A DNA stretch of 33,522 nt from JAJRXG01 sp038523965. Its GTDB lineage: Bacteria > Bacteroidota > Bacteroidia > Chitinophagales > Saprospiraceae. Where the stretch lies: NCBI GenBank assembly GCA_038523965.1, contig JBCBIX010000019.1, positions 1-33,522 on the forward strand, given 5' to 3'. Made by a program: the position numbers and the translations under genes. The notes under the pieces are model-generated. The model was given only the letters and a program-made list of their open reading frames with translations. It had not been told where the DNA came from and ran no database searches. Below, in pieces: positions 17,224 through 24,982 of the stretch (positions are counted from its first letter, which is position 1; every line of letters starts with the position of its first letter).

Positions 17224-17268
17224 CATCATGATGTAGTACTTTTTGTCATATGATTTGCACTTCATGAT
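17224..17268. promoter_or_regulatory. Cluster of short palindromes between sigma and FecR genes
   Basis: The 100-nt sigma-FecR gap contains the perfect palindromes CATCATGATG (17224-17233) and TCATATGA (17246-17253), and the inverted pair ATCATGA (17225-17231) / TCATGAT (17262-17268). They could be operator half-sites or fold in the mRNA. No TAnnTTTG promoter is present in the gap on the coding strand. Confidence 0.25.
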
Positions 17269-17810
17269 TATGCCGCCTCGATTTGTACCTCAGCACGAAG
17301 GATCCTGAGGGCTTTAGAGATTTGGTTTTCTACTGTCTTCACTGATATTTCAAGGGATGTTGCAATCTCTTGGTACGACAGACTTTCGAATCTACTCATA
17401 CAAAAGACTAATCGACACTTCGGTGGGAGACTGTCGATTACACGATGTATTCGCGCTTCGAGTTCTTCTTTTTCAAGCTTGACTTGACTGGAGACCTCTG
17501 TGGACGGAATATCCGCTGCAGCATCTTCATCCTGATGAGCTACGATACGCTTCCGTTTGATGTAGTTCAATCCCCTATTGACTGCTGCACGGCGCAAGTA
17601 TGGCATCAAAGCGGTCTGAATCTCGATGGTCTCTCGCTTCTTCCACAACTCGAAGAACAGATCTTGTACTACATCTCGTGCAGCTTCGTAGTCATGGATG
17701 ACACGATATACTACGCTACACAGATAATCAAAGAATCGATAGAAGAGATACTCTACTGCCTTCTCGTCTCCTTTCTTAAGAAGGGCCAATATTTCTGAAT
17801 CGTCCTGCAT
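17268..17810 (-). CDS. ECF-type RNA polymerase sigma factor
   Basis: Sigma-70 family group IV (ECF) factor of the FecI-like Bacteroidota type, which directs RNA polymerase to receptor genes once released by FecR. Region 2 is seen as YLFYRFFDYLCSVVYRVI with DVVQDLFFELWKKR. Region 4 is SLPPKCRLVFCMSRFESLSY with a helix-turn-helix EIATSLEISVKTVENQISKA. I used the ATG at 17810 because ~13 residues before GDEKAVEYLF is usual; an ATG at 17840 would add ten residues. It lies 65 nt (or 35 nt) after tonB and before fecR on the same strand, so these genes are probably one unit. Confidence 0.93.
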   Translation of the reverse strand: MQDDSEILALLKKGDEKAVEYLFYRFFDYLCSVVYRVIHDYEAARDVVQDLFFELWKKRETIEIQTALMPYLRRAAVNRGLNYIKRKRIVAHQDEDAAADIPSTEVSSQVKLEKEELEARIHRVIDSLPPKCRLVFCMSRFESLSYQEIATSLEISVKTVENQISKALRILRAEVQIEAA

Positions 17811-17875
17811 GTATCTCCTACTCTTCCACAAGGTAGACATAATGGACCGAGAGGCTGGAGGGAGGTGGAGTGAAA

Positions 17876-18673
17876 TTACTTTAGCAAGAAGTCGATCGTA
17901 ACCTTACCGCATTCTTCTGGGACTGGGCTCTTCGAAAATCGATAACCCTTCACCCCTTCTTCTGCTAAACCAATTAAGTAGGAATCACTCGTCGTACTTC
18001 CCATAGTAGTGTAGACTGCGCTTACCACTCGTCCTGCGCTGTTTACGCAGATCTTAACGACGACTCGTCCTTTCTTTTGCGAATTGTCTGTAATGGTCGG
18101 AACATGCAAGACCTGGCGGTTACCGAGTGCTCCACGTATGCCATGATCGACATCAGATAGTGGTGTTCCTTGGGTAGCTTCAGATTTATCGGAAGACTCC
18201 TCATCTTCTACTGTCTCATTATGTCGAGCATTTTTGAGTAAATCCGCAAATCGCGATTTCTTGGCTTGATACTCCGCGGCCCTTCTCTTTTCTTCCTTCT
18301 TCTTTGCTTCTTCGGCAGCGGTGATGACGGATTCTTCCTGGGTTGTTTTCGTGATCTGCTGAGGAATAACGTCAGTCTTTATGGCTTTAGGCTCGGTCTT
18401 GACGGCTGCTTTGGGGACATTCACCTTCTCCACAGGTTTAGCCGGTTCTTCGGTTTTTACCTTTTTCTCAGGAGCAGTAGAAGTCTTGGTGGGTTTGGCA
18501 GTAGGTATTCCTCTGGGAGTTTTGGGAAGAGGACTGTCCAGTCTATCGGAGAAATCAATCACGATCATATGCTCGACTTCCTTGGGTTGTGCCGTCTCCG
18601 AGAAGGTAAAGGACAACAGCAGAAGAATTGCAATGATGTGCAGAATGGTACTCGTGATATAATTTCTTTTCAT
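17876..18673 (-). CDS. TonB-like energy transducer
   Basis: Periplasm-spanning protein that passes proton-motive energy from ExbBD to outer-membrane receptors. It has an N-terminal membrane anchor (YITSTILHIIAILLLLSFTF), a Pro/Lys/Thr-rich linker at ~50-115, a charged coil with EEAKKKEEKRRAAEYQAKK, and a C-terminal TonB-type domain with VVVKICVNSAGRVVSAVYTT and GYRFSKSPVPEECGKVTIDF. The chosen ATG at 18673 starts MKRNYITS directly before the membrane segment; an earlier ATG at 18742 would add 23 polar/aromatic residues and is less likely. No exbB or exbD gene is in the window. It heads the sigma-FecR-receptor cluster and is divergent from a second receptor. Confidence 0.87.
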   Translation of the reverse strand: MKRNYITSTILHIIAILLLLSFTFSETAQPKEVEHMIVIDFSDRLDSPLPKTPRGIPTAKPTKTSTAPEKKVKTEEPAKPVEKVNVPKAAVKTEPKAIKTDVIPQQITKTTQEESVITAAEEAKKKEEKRRAAEYQAKKSRFADLLKNARHNETVEDEESSDKSEATQGTPLSDVDHGIRGALGNRQVLHVPTITDNSQKKGRVVVKICVNSAGRVVSAVYTTMGSTTSDSYLIGLAEEGVKGYRFSKSPVPEECGKVTIDFLLK

Positions 18674-18692
18674 AGCTCTTTGGATACCACCT

Positions 18693-18711
18693 ATTCTCCA
18701 ATAATGAGAAT
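18693..18711. repeat. Inverted repeat in the tonB / receptor divergent gap
   Basis: ATTCTC (18693-18698) and GAGAAT (18706-18711) form a perfect 6-bp inverted repeat with a 7-nt spacer, 19 nt upstream of the tonB ATG. An outer pair CCTAT (18690-18694) / ATAGG (18716-18720) overlaps it. The size and place fit an operator that could control both divergent units. Confidence 0.35.
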
Positions 18712-18837
18712 ATTGATAGGGAATGAAAAGTGCAATAGTCATGCCGAGAACAAGATGGATATCGAGATTAGGAACGAGGGGATTAAACCTTAAGGATGAT
18801 CATCTGTCTAAACATGGTCGTTATCAACTATCTACAC

Positions 18838-21312
18838 ATGAGACCTCTAAGCTTGCTGCTCGTCCTGATAATGGGCTCCTCCCTCGCTGCCCAACGTCCA
18901 ACTAATGGTCGCCCTGCACGAGGACAGGGCCAGAGAACACTCCAAGTCAAAGGGCAGATCATCGATCAAGCCACAACAATGGGTCTTGAGTTTGCAACTG
19001 TATCCATCTTCCGTAGTGGAGACAGCACCCTCATCACTGGAGGGCTGGCAGATTTGGACGGTAAGTTTAGCGTTGATACCCGACCAGGACCACAATATGC
19101 TGTTGTCGAATTCATCGGTTATAATCACCTTATCATGGATGTTCCAATTGATCGGCAAGCGATAAGAGCTGCCGATGGAGTCATTGACTTGGGCACTCTT
19201 GCCTTAAGTGCCGAAGGAATAGAATTAGAAGGAGTTACTGTCAGAGCTGAACGCAGTGAAACTCAATTCTCACTGGACAAGCGGGTATTTAACGTGGGGC
19301 AGGATCTTGCCAACCAAGGAGGATCAGCGCAAGACATCTTGGACAATGTGCCCTCTGTGACCGTGGATGTGGAAGGTGAAGTCAGCCTACGTGGAAGCAA
19401 TGGCGTTCGTATTCTTATCGATGGTAAGCCTTCAGGTCTGGCCAATCAAGACAATGCCAATGGCCTCCGAGCTATTCCAGCTAACCTCATCGAGTCTGTC
19501 GAGGTGATTACTAATCCTTCATCGAGGTATGAAGCCGAGGGCATGGCCGGGATCATTAATATCATTCTCAAAAAGGATAAAGGGAGTGGATTTAATGGTT
19601 CGTTTGACGTGAATGCTGGATATCCACTACAAGCAGGACTCGGAGCGAACGTAAACTATCGCAAAGGCAATTTGAATTGGTTTGCCAACTATGGACTTAA
19701 CTATAATGAACGACCAGGTGAAGGGAGTGCCTACCTCGAACAGGATGTTCCCGCTGGAACATTTTTTCAAGACTTGGATCGTCAGATAGATCGTAGCGGA
19801 ATTTCGAATAGTCTTAGACTCGGTATCGACTATCTCCCAAGCGAAAAGGAAACATTGACCGGTTCGTTCCTAATGAGAATATCGGATGACGACAACTTTG
19901 GTCGCCTTCAGTATGATGATTATCTCAATGACTATCCAAATAATCTCGTCGTACAAACCCTGCGCACCGATGATGAGCGGGAAGACGAAAGTAATTCCCA
20001 GTACAGCATCAACTATCGGAGGGAATATTCCAGCCGAAAGCACACCTTAGAAGCGACGATCCAATACCAGGATAACCTCGAAACCGAGTCGTCTGATTTT
20101 GTCGAAAGAGCAGTCGTCTTTGATGGTCGAGACGAGATACCTGATCTGATACAGCGATCGGCGAACGCTGAAGGCGAACGTCAGTGGTTGTTCCAAGTTG
20201 ATTTTAAAAAACCTTTCTTTGACAAGGGAAATTTTGAGCTTGGGCTCAGGTCATCGATTAGAATGATCAATAATGACTACAAGGTGGAAGAACTGAAAGA
20301 CGGTGGCTTCGAATCTTTACCCGGTCTGTCTAACATATTCGACTATGATGAGAACGTTCACGCTCTGTACTCCCAGATAGGCAATGAATGGGGCAAGCTA
20401 AGTGGTCAGTTCGGACTAAGAGCAGAATACACTGATGTTGTCACACTCCTACAGACCACCAACGAAATAAATCCGAGAGACTACTTCAACCTATTCCCGT
20501 CGGCTTTTTTGAACTACGGATTTAATGAGGCCAATAGCCTTCAGGTCAGTTACAGCAGGCGCATCAGACGTCCAAGATTTTGGGATTTGAATCCATTTTT
20601 CACTTTCAGCGATAGCCGAAATACCTTCAGCGGCAATCCAAACTTGGACCCCGAGTTCACTGACTCCTATGAGATCAATTACATCCGATACATGGATGAT
20701 CTAACCTTAAGTGGAGGTGTTTTCTATCGACACACTACGGATGTCATTCAACGAGTCCTGACCTTTCTACCAAACGGTACGACCAATCGTCAGCCCGAGA
20801 ATTTGTCAACGCGCGATGATGTTGGGGTCGAACTGACCTTCCAATACAGTGGTCTGAAGTGGCTTAATCTGGACGGTAATGCCAACTTCTTTCGTCAACA
20901 AATCAATGGTCAGAACTTCGATGACGGGTTCTCAGCAGACAACATCACATGGTTTGGGCGACTGACTCCTCGGATTAAGATCGGGGATGTCTCTGATCTC
21001 CAACTGCGATTCAACTATCGAGCACCTCGAGAAACCGTACAAGGAACAAATCGTGCTATCGCCTCCTTGGATATCGGGTGGAGCCTGGACGTGCTTGATA
21101 AGCAGGGTACGCTTACACTTAGTGTGAGAGACGTATTTAATGATCGTCGTCGCAGAAGTACCACAGTCGGAGAAGGTTTCTTCAGAGAAAGTGAGTTCCA
21201 ATGGCGCGCACGGACGACCAACTTAGCATTCAACTATCGCATCAACCAAAAGAAAAAACGCGGCTCTGGTAATCGTGGTGGTGGTGACTATGATGGCGGC
21301 GGTGAGTTTTGA
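18838..21312 (+). CDS. TonB-dependent receptor, OMP beta-barrel type
   Basis: Outer-membrane import receptor without an STN domain. Signal peptide MRPLSLLLVLIMGSSLAAQ begins at the ATG at 18838; ATGs further upstream (18796, 18814) would put extra residues before it and are less likely. A carboxypeptidase-regulatory-like domain spans ~34-130 (VKGQIIDQATTMGLEFATVS). The plug follows, with ILDNVPSVTVDVEGEVSLRG, VRILIDGKPSGL and NPSSRYEAEGMAGIINIILK. The rest is the outer-membrane beta-barrel, including FPSAFLNYGFNEANSLQVSY and RRIRRPRFWDLNPFF. The C-terminus ends in an unusual Gly/Asp-rich tail (GGGDYDGGGEF). The next gene starts 3 nt after its stop, so receptor and hydrolase are co-translated. 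The substrate is unknown. Confidence 0.92.
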   Translation: MRPLSLLLVLIMGSSLAAQRPTNGRPARGQGQRTLQVKGQIIDQATTMGLEFATVSIFRSGDSTLITGGLADLDGKFSVDTRPGPQYAVVEFIGYNHLIMDVPIDRQAIRAADGVIDLGTLALSAEGIELEGVTVRAERSETQFSLDKRVFNVGQDLANQGGSAQDILDNVPSVTVDVEGEVSLRGSNGVRILIDGKPSGLANQDNANGLRAIPANLIESVEVITNPSSRYEAEGMAGIINIILKKDKGSGFNGSFDVNAGYPLQAGLGANVNYRKGNLNWFANYGLNYNERPGEGSAYLEQDVPAGTFFQDLDRQIDRSGISNSLRLGIDYLPSEKETLTGSFLMRISDDDNFGRLQYDDYLNDYPNNLVVQTLRTDDEREDESNSQYSINYRREYSSRKHTLEATIQYQDNLETESSDFVERAVVFDGRDEIPDLIQRSANAEGERQWLFQVDFKKPFFDKGNFELGLRSSIRMINNDYKVEELKDGGFESLPGLSNIFDYDENVHALYSQIGNEWGKLSGQFGLRAEYTDVVTLLQTTNEINPRDYFNLFPSAFLNYGFNEANSLQVSYSRRIRRPRFWDLNPFFTFSDSRNTFSGNPNLDPEFTDSYEINYIRYMDDLTLSGGVFYRHTTDVIQRVLTFLPNGTTNRQPENLSTRDDVGVELTFQYSGLKWLNLDGNANFFRQQINGQNFDDGFSADNITWFGRLTPRIKIGDVSDLQLRFNYRAPRETVQGTNRAIASLDIGWSLDVLDKQGTLTLSVRDVFNDRRRRSTTVGEGFFRESEFQWRARTTNLAFNYRINQKKKRGSGNRGGGDYDGGGEF

Positions 21313-21315
21313 TGA

Positions 21316-21981
21316 ATGACAGGCAATAGCCGAAAACAAGTTTACTTTTTCCCGGGCCTTGGACTGAGTCCCAAGATTTTTGATCACATCCAACTTGGAG
21401 AAGTCGATTGCACATTCGTTAGATGGATGAATCCTGATTCTGCGGACGAATCCATAGTAATATATATGGACCGCCTTAAGGATGTCTACTCTATCGACAA
21501 AGATCCCAATGTTGTCTTTATCGGACATTCATTGGGTGGAATCCTCGCTCAAGAACTGGCTTCGCACATGGGTGCTGTGCCAGTCATCCTCATCTCGAGT
21601 GTGAAGGGCCCTGATGAGCTACCCTGGCACATCCGCTCTCTACGACACGGTTATGCCTATCATCTGGCCAGCAAGAGTTTTATCAAACGCACGATCCCGC
21701 TTTGGGGAGGTTATCACGGATATGAAAATCAAGAAGTAAAAGATCTCCTTATCGATGAGGTCGAAACACTTGCTAATACCTACTTCATATGGGCCTACAA
21801 GCAGGCGATATATTGGGAAGGGGCGTTGAAAAATACTGTGATTCAACACCTGCATGGTACCGTGGATCGGACTTTCCCAATCCGCAACATCTCTGACTGT
21901 ATACCAATCAAAAGTGGTGACCATCTCATGGTTTATAAGCATGGAGAGATACTAAGCGAACACATTCGCCAGTGTCTATGA
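21316..21981 (+). CDS. Alpha/beta-hydrolase fold protein
   Basis: Small (221 residues) cytoplasmic alpha/beta hydrolase with no signal peptide. The nucleophile elbow is FIGHSLGG with Ser72. Asp184 in HGTVDRTFP and His203 in SGDHLMVYKHG complete a plausible Ser-Asp-His triad in the right order. The oxyanion region is near FFPGLGLSPKIF. Family members include esterases, thioesterases and lactonases, and sequence alone does not choose between them. The ATG is 3 nt behind the receptor stop, and an MBL-fold hydrolase follows after 37 nt, which suggests work on a compound taken up by that receptor. This link is inference. Confidence 0.87.
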   Translation: MTGNSRKQVYFFPGLGLSPKIFDHIQLGEVDCTFVRWMNPDSADESIVIYMDRLKDVYSIDKDPNVVFIGHSLGGILAQELASHMGAVPVILISSVKGPDELPWHIRSLRHGYAYHLASKSFIKRTIPLWGGYHGYENQEVKDLLIDEVETLANTYFIWAYKQAIYWEGALKNTVIQHLHGTVDRTFPIRNISDCIPIKSGDHLMVYKHGEILSEHIRQCL

Positions 21982-22018
21982 TCGACGAGAAAAGTTACAC
22001 GAAGCCTATCTTGTCCCT

Positions 22019-22924
22019 ATGAGTAATTCTCCACAAGTCGATGTCATCGATCTTAACTTCTTGGGCCAACAGAACGGCATCGCAGCTTTTGTCATCTTGA
22101 GTAATGAGGGGCCAATTTTAGTGGAGACTGGACCTCACTCTACCCTACCGATTCTCGAAGCAGGGCTTAATGATCTTGGATACGAAGTGAAGGATGTTAA
22201 ACATGTATTCATCACACATATCCACCTGGATCATGCAGGTGCTGCCTGGTGTTTTGCAGAACATGGTGCTAAGGTCTATCTGCATCCATTTGGCGTAAGA
22301 CATATGCATCAACCTGAGAAATTACTCATCTCTGCAAAGCGGATCTATAAGGAGGCAATGGATACTCTCTGGGGTACTCTAAAGCCAATCCCTCGGGAAC
22401 AGCTCCAATCCATGGAACATGGTACATCTGTGCTTGTCGGAGAACATACCTTCACCGCATGGCACTCTCCGGGACATGCCAAACACCACATCGCATGGCA
22501 AGTGGGTCAGATATTGTTTACGGGTGATGTCGCAGGTGTGTGTATCAATCACGGTCCTGTCATACCGCCATGTCCACCTCCAGACATAGATATTGAGGCC
22601 TGGTCTAACAGCCTGGATATTATCGAATCAATAGAGGATGTCAGTACATACTTCCTCACACACTTTGGGAAAATCACAGATACCAGATCTCACGTAAATA
22701 AGCTACGCAAGGGTATCGAAGCCTATGCAGGTTTTACCAAAACGCTGTACGATGAACACAAGAGCAACGACGACCTTCTCCCATCATTTCAGTCGTTTGT
22801 TCAGAACTACCTAACCACTCACGGCTTACCGGCAAAAGATGCGATGGCATATGAGGCCGCTAATCCTTCGAATATGAGTTTGGATGGTCTTATGAGATAC
22901 TGGAAGACCAAACAGGGAACATAA
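22019..22924 (+). CDS. MBL-fold metallo-hydrolase
   Basis: Cytoplasmic metallo-beta-lactamase-fold enzyme with a complete dinuclear metal site: THIHLDHAGAA (residues 66-76, HxHxDH), WHSPGHAKHH (148-157), LFTGDVAG with Asp170, and FLTHFGK with the last His. The 301-residue length and the helical C-terminal extension (~200-301) fit the group annotated broadly as MBL-fold hydrolases, which include thioesterase-, lactonase- and glyoxalase-type activities. It is the third gene of the receptor-hydrolase unit and ends at a hairpin shared with the convergent gene. Confidence 0.9.
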   Translation: MSNSPQVDVIDLNFLGQQNGIAAFVILSNEGPILVETGPHSTLPILEAGLNDLGYEVKDVKHVFITHIHLDHAGAAWCFAEHGAKVYLHPFGVRHMHQPEKLLISAKRIYKEAMDTLWGTLKPIPREQLQSMEHGTSVLVGEHTFTAWHSPGHAKHHIAWQVGQILFTGDVAGVCINHGPVIPPCPPPDIDIEAWSNSLDIIESIEDVSTYFLTHFGKITDTRSHVNKLRKGIEAYAGFTKTLYDEHKSNDDLLPSFQSFVQNYLTTHGLPAKDAMAYEAANPSNMSLDGLMRYWKTKQGT

Positions 22925-22959
22925 AAAAAGGCAACTCTCCAGAAGAGAGATGCCTTTTT
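22925..22959. terminator. Bidirectional intrinsic terminator
   Basis: Arms AAAAAGGCAACTCTC (22925-22939) and GAGAGATGCCTTTTT (22945-22959) pair over 15 positions with one mismatch around the loop CAGAA. The A-run on the left and T-run on the right give a U-tract in both directions. It serves the MBL gene (+) and the convergent coiled-coil gene (-). Confidence 0.9.
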
Positions 22960-22990
22960 CAAAAAGAAGTGTTGTAAGCGAGAGAAGTAT

Positions 22991-23953
22991 TTAGATCGCG
23001 AAGTCGCCTTCTCCAACCTTGTATCCTTTGTTGTAGATCTCCACATGATAGTCTCCTTTCTCCACGACGAAGTCGGGATTCCAGTCCATGCAAGCCTCAG
23101 TGTCTTCGTTGTTGTATGTCAGGGTTCCTGACATGGTATATCTGGTCGTTTCTCCAGTAAGCGCATTGGTTATCTCACCTCCATCCAGATTAGGGTCCAT
23201 CATCGTTTCTCCCTGAGGGTTAACGATTTTTACATAAAACGTCTCGTCTCCTGCTGGCACTAATACATTAGTCTCGGTGCGGAAGCAAGTACGGAGTACG
23301 TCCATACGCTTCTTTAATTTTTTGCGCTTCCAAGTGCCATCCTCTTCGACGCGCCCCCCTTCGAGGCTCATCCAATTCACCTTGATGACGGAAGCTAATG
23401 CGACCTTTTCATTTAGGCCTTCATTTTTCTTTGTGAGATCTTCTTTTTCGCTAACGAGAACCGCTCTTGCCTCAGTAAGATTAACATTCTTCTCTTTCTC
23501 GACCGTTAGATCTTCATTGAGAAGGTTGACGTCCTTCACCAGCTTCTGATTGGTGGCTGTGAGCATTTCATTCTGCTCCTTGAGGTCGGTAATTTCTGCA
23601 AGATATCCGGCAGTAAGCGTCTCAAATTTTGCAATCTCTTCTTTTGCCTTGCCCAATTCACGCTTGGTCCAGATGAGGTTATTTACTTTACTCTTTTGAG
23701 CCTTTAGCTCTTCTTTCTGGTTGTCAATAAGGGCATTTAGCTCTTGATTATCGGTTCTTAAGCTTTCGATGGACTCAAGTGCGACTTGATAGTCAGCATC
23801 GAGCTCTGCTTGAACTTTTTCTAATTCTGTCATTTCAGCTACTTGCTGCTGATTTGCAGATTTGAGTTGTGAGTTTTGATACCATAAGAATCCCGATAGA
23901 CACAGCAGTGCGACTATCGCAACTCCGGAAATTACTTTAGATGACATATTCAT
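22991..23953 (-). CDS. Membrane-anchored coiled-coil protein with C-terminal beta-domain, unknown
   Basis: The 320-residue protein has one N-terminal membrane segment (VISGVAIVALLCLSGFLWY, ~7-25), then a long Glu/Lys/Leu/Asn-rich coiled coil at ~30-185, then a ~130-residue C-terminal domain. That domain has LRTCFRTETNVLVPAGDETF, VKIVNPQGETMMDPN and GDYHVEIYNKGYKVGEGDFA, and looks like a beta-sandwich. It probably stands on the inner membrane with the coil and domain in the periplasm; the single anchor does not fix orientation. I recall similar unnamed proteins in other Bacteroidota but know no function. It is monocistronic, with a shared terminator downstream and a 160-nt divergent gap upstream lacking a consensus promoter. 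Confidence 0.8.
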   Translation of the reverse strand: MNMSSKVISGVAIVALLCLSGFLWYQNSQLKSANQQQVAEMTELEKVQAELDADYQVALESIESLRTDNQELNALIDNQKEELKAQKSKVNNLIWTKRELGKAKEEIAKFETLTAGYLAEITDLKEQNEMLTATNQKLVKDVNLLNEDLTVEKEKNVNLTEARAVLVSEKEDLTKKNEGLNEKVALASVIKVNWMSLEGGRVEEDGTWKRKKLKKRMDVLRTCFRTETNVLVPAGDETFYVKIVNPQGETMMDPNLDGGEITNALTGETTRYTMSGTLTYNNEDTEACMDWNPDFVVEKGDYHVEIYNKGYKVGEGDFAI

Positions 23954-24113
23954 GAATTATTTAGAAAAGTGGATAAAATGTCGTTTCGAATTGAATGCAA
24001 TATCCGCTCCAATGTCTCCTGACCGAATTAGGGTATGCCCGTAATTTAAACTCAAGGTTAAGTCTGACATTTCTGAGTCGTCTGACTTGGCATAAACCCT
24101 ATATTAAGATCCT

Positions 24114-24884
24114 ATGGGTTATCCAAAAACCGACTTGCGAAGGGTCCTTTTCTTGGACATCGAGACTGCCGCTCTTCAACCGTCGTACACCGATCTTCCA
24201 GAAGATCTTAAAGAACACTGGAAGCACAAATCACGTAGACACATCCACCCTGAGGACTATCCCTACTTCGATGAAGACTTTGATCATCTCTACCAAGATA
24301 AGGCGGCGATATACGCTGAGTTCGGTCGTGTGGTCTGCATATCGGTTGGCATTCTGGCCAACAGGGCTGGCGATGAAGCACCCTCTCTGCATATCAAATC
24401 CTTTGCTCATCCAGAGGAGTACGAAATACTCTTAGCACTCGCCGATCTCTTAAATGAGTTCTACTACGACCGACACAACCAGTTCATATGTGGTCACAAT
24501 ATCAAAGAGTTTGACATCCCATTCATTTGTCGGAGAATGATGATCCATAGGATTCCTTTGCCCAATCTCCTGGACATAGCTGGATACAAACCATGGCAGA
24601 CACATCATCTATTAGACACTATGGATATGTGGAAGTATGGTGACTACAAGCACTACACCAGTTTGGACCTACTGTGTTCTGTACTTGATGTCCCATCCTC
24701 GAAGTCCGAAATGACAGGAGCTGATGTGAGCACCGCCTATTGGGACGGGCGAATTGCTGACATCGTGCGATACTGCGAACAGGATGTAGTTGCTACAGTA
24801 AGGGTCTATCAGCGATGTGTAGGTGCAGAAATGGTTAGGTCCGAAAGCATCAAACACGTTCATCACCAAGGAGAAGAAGAATAG
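24114..24884 (+). CDS. Predicted 3'-5' exonuclease, PolB-like DEDDy family
   Basis: RNase H-fold exonuclease resembling the proofreading domain of family B DNA polymerases, but free-standing. The DEDDy catalytic set is visible: Exo I LFLDIET (Asp15, Glu17), Exo II CGHNIKEFDIPFICRR (Asp134) and Exo III YCEQD (Tyr220, Asp224). The insert at ~23-60 (LPEDLKEHWKHKSR and the acidic YFDEDFDHLYQDK) is typical of the Bacteroidota members annotated as PolB-like 3'-5' exonuclease. A role in DNA or RNA end processing is likely; the exact substrate is unknown. It starts at a good ATG in a divergent gap and is followed 98 nt later by an unrelated secreted protein. Confidence 0.88.
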   Translation: MGYPKTDLRRVLFLDIETAALQPSYTDLPEDLKEHWKHKSRRHIHPEDYPYFDEDFDHLYQDKAAIYAEFGRVVCISVGILANRAGDEAPSLHIKSFAHPEEYEILLALADLLNEFYYDRHNQFICGHNIKEFDIPFICRRMMIHRIPLPNLLDIAGYKPWQTHHLLDTMDMWKYGDYKHYTSLDLLCSVLDVPSSKSEMTGADVSTAYWDGRIADIVRYCEQDVVATVRVYQRCVGAEMVRSESIKHVHHQGEEE

Positions 24885-24982
24885 TCGCTTAACATGATGA
24901 TAATGTTATGATGAAGTGGAAGTAAGACTGAGGCAACTTGTAAAACTTACTCTTGTCGGCAAACACATTAACATTTTCAACC

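Noticed and set aside
18266..18793. Long reading frame on the plus strand antisense to tonB (175 codons), plus a nested 93-codon frame
   Set aside because: It is the complement of the Pro/Lys/Glu-rich linker of tonB, which makes a Gly/Phe/Leu-rich low-complexity shadow. The minus-strand frame has clear TonB domains.
23995..24435. 146-codon frame overlapping the exonuclease start
   Set aside because: The exonuclease frame carries all DEDDy motifs; the other frame has no domain and starts in the divergent gap.
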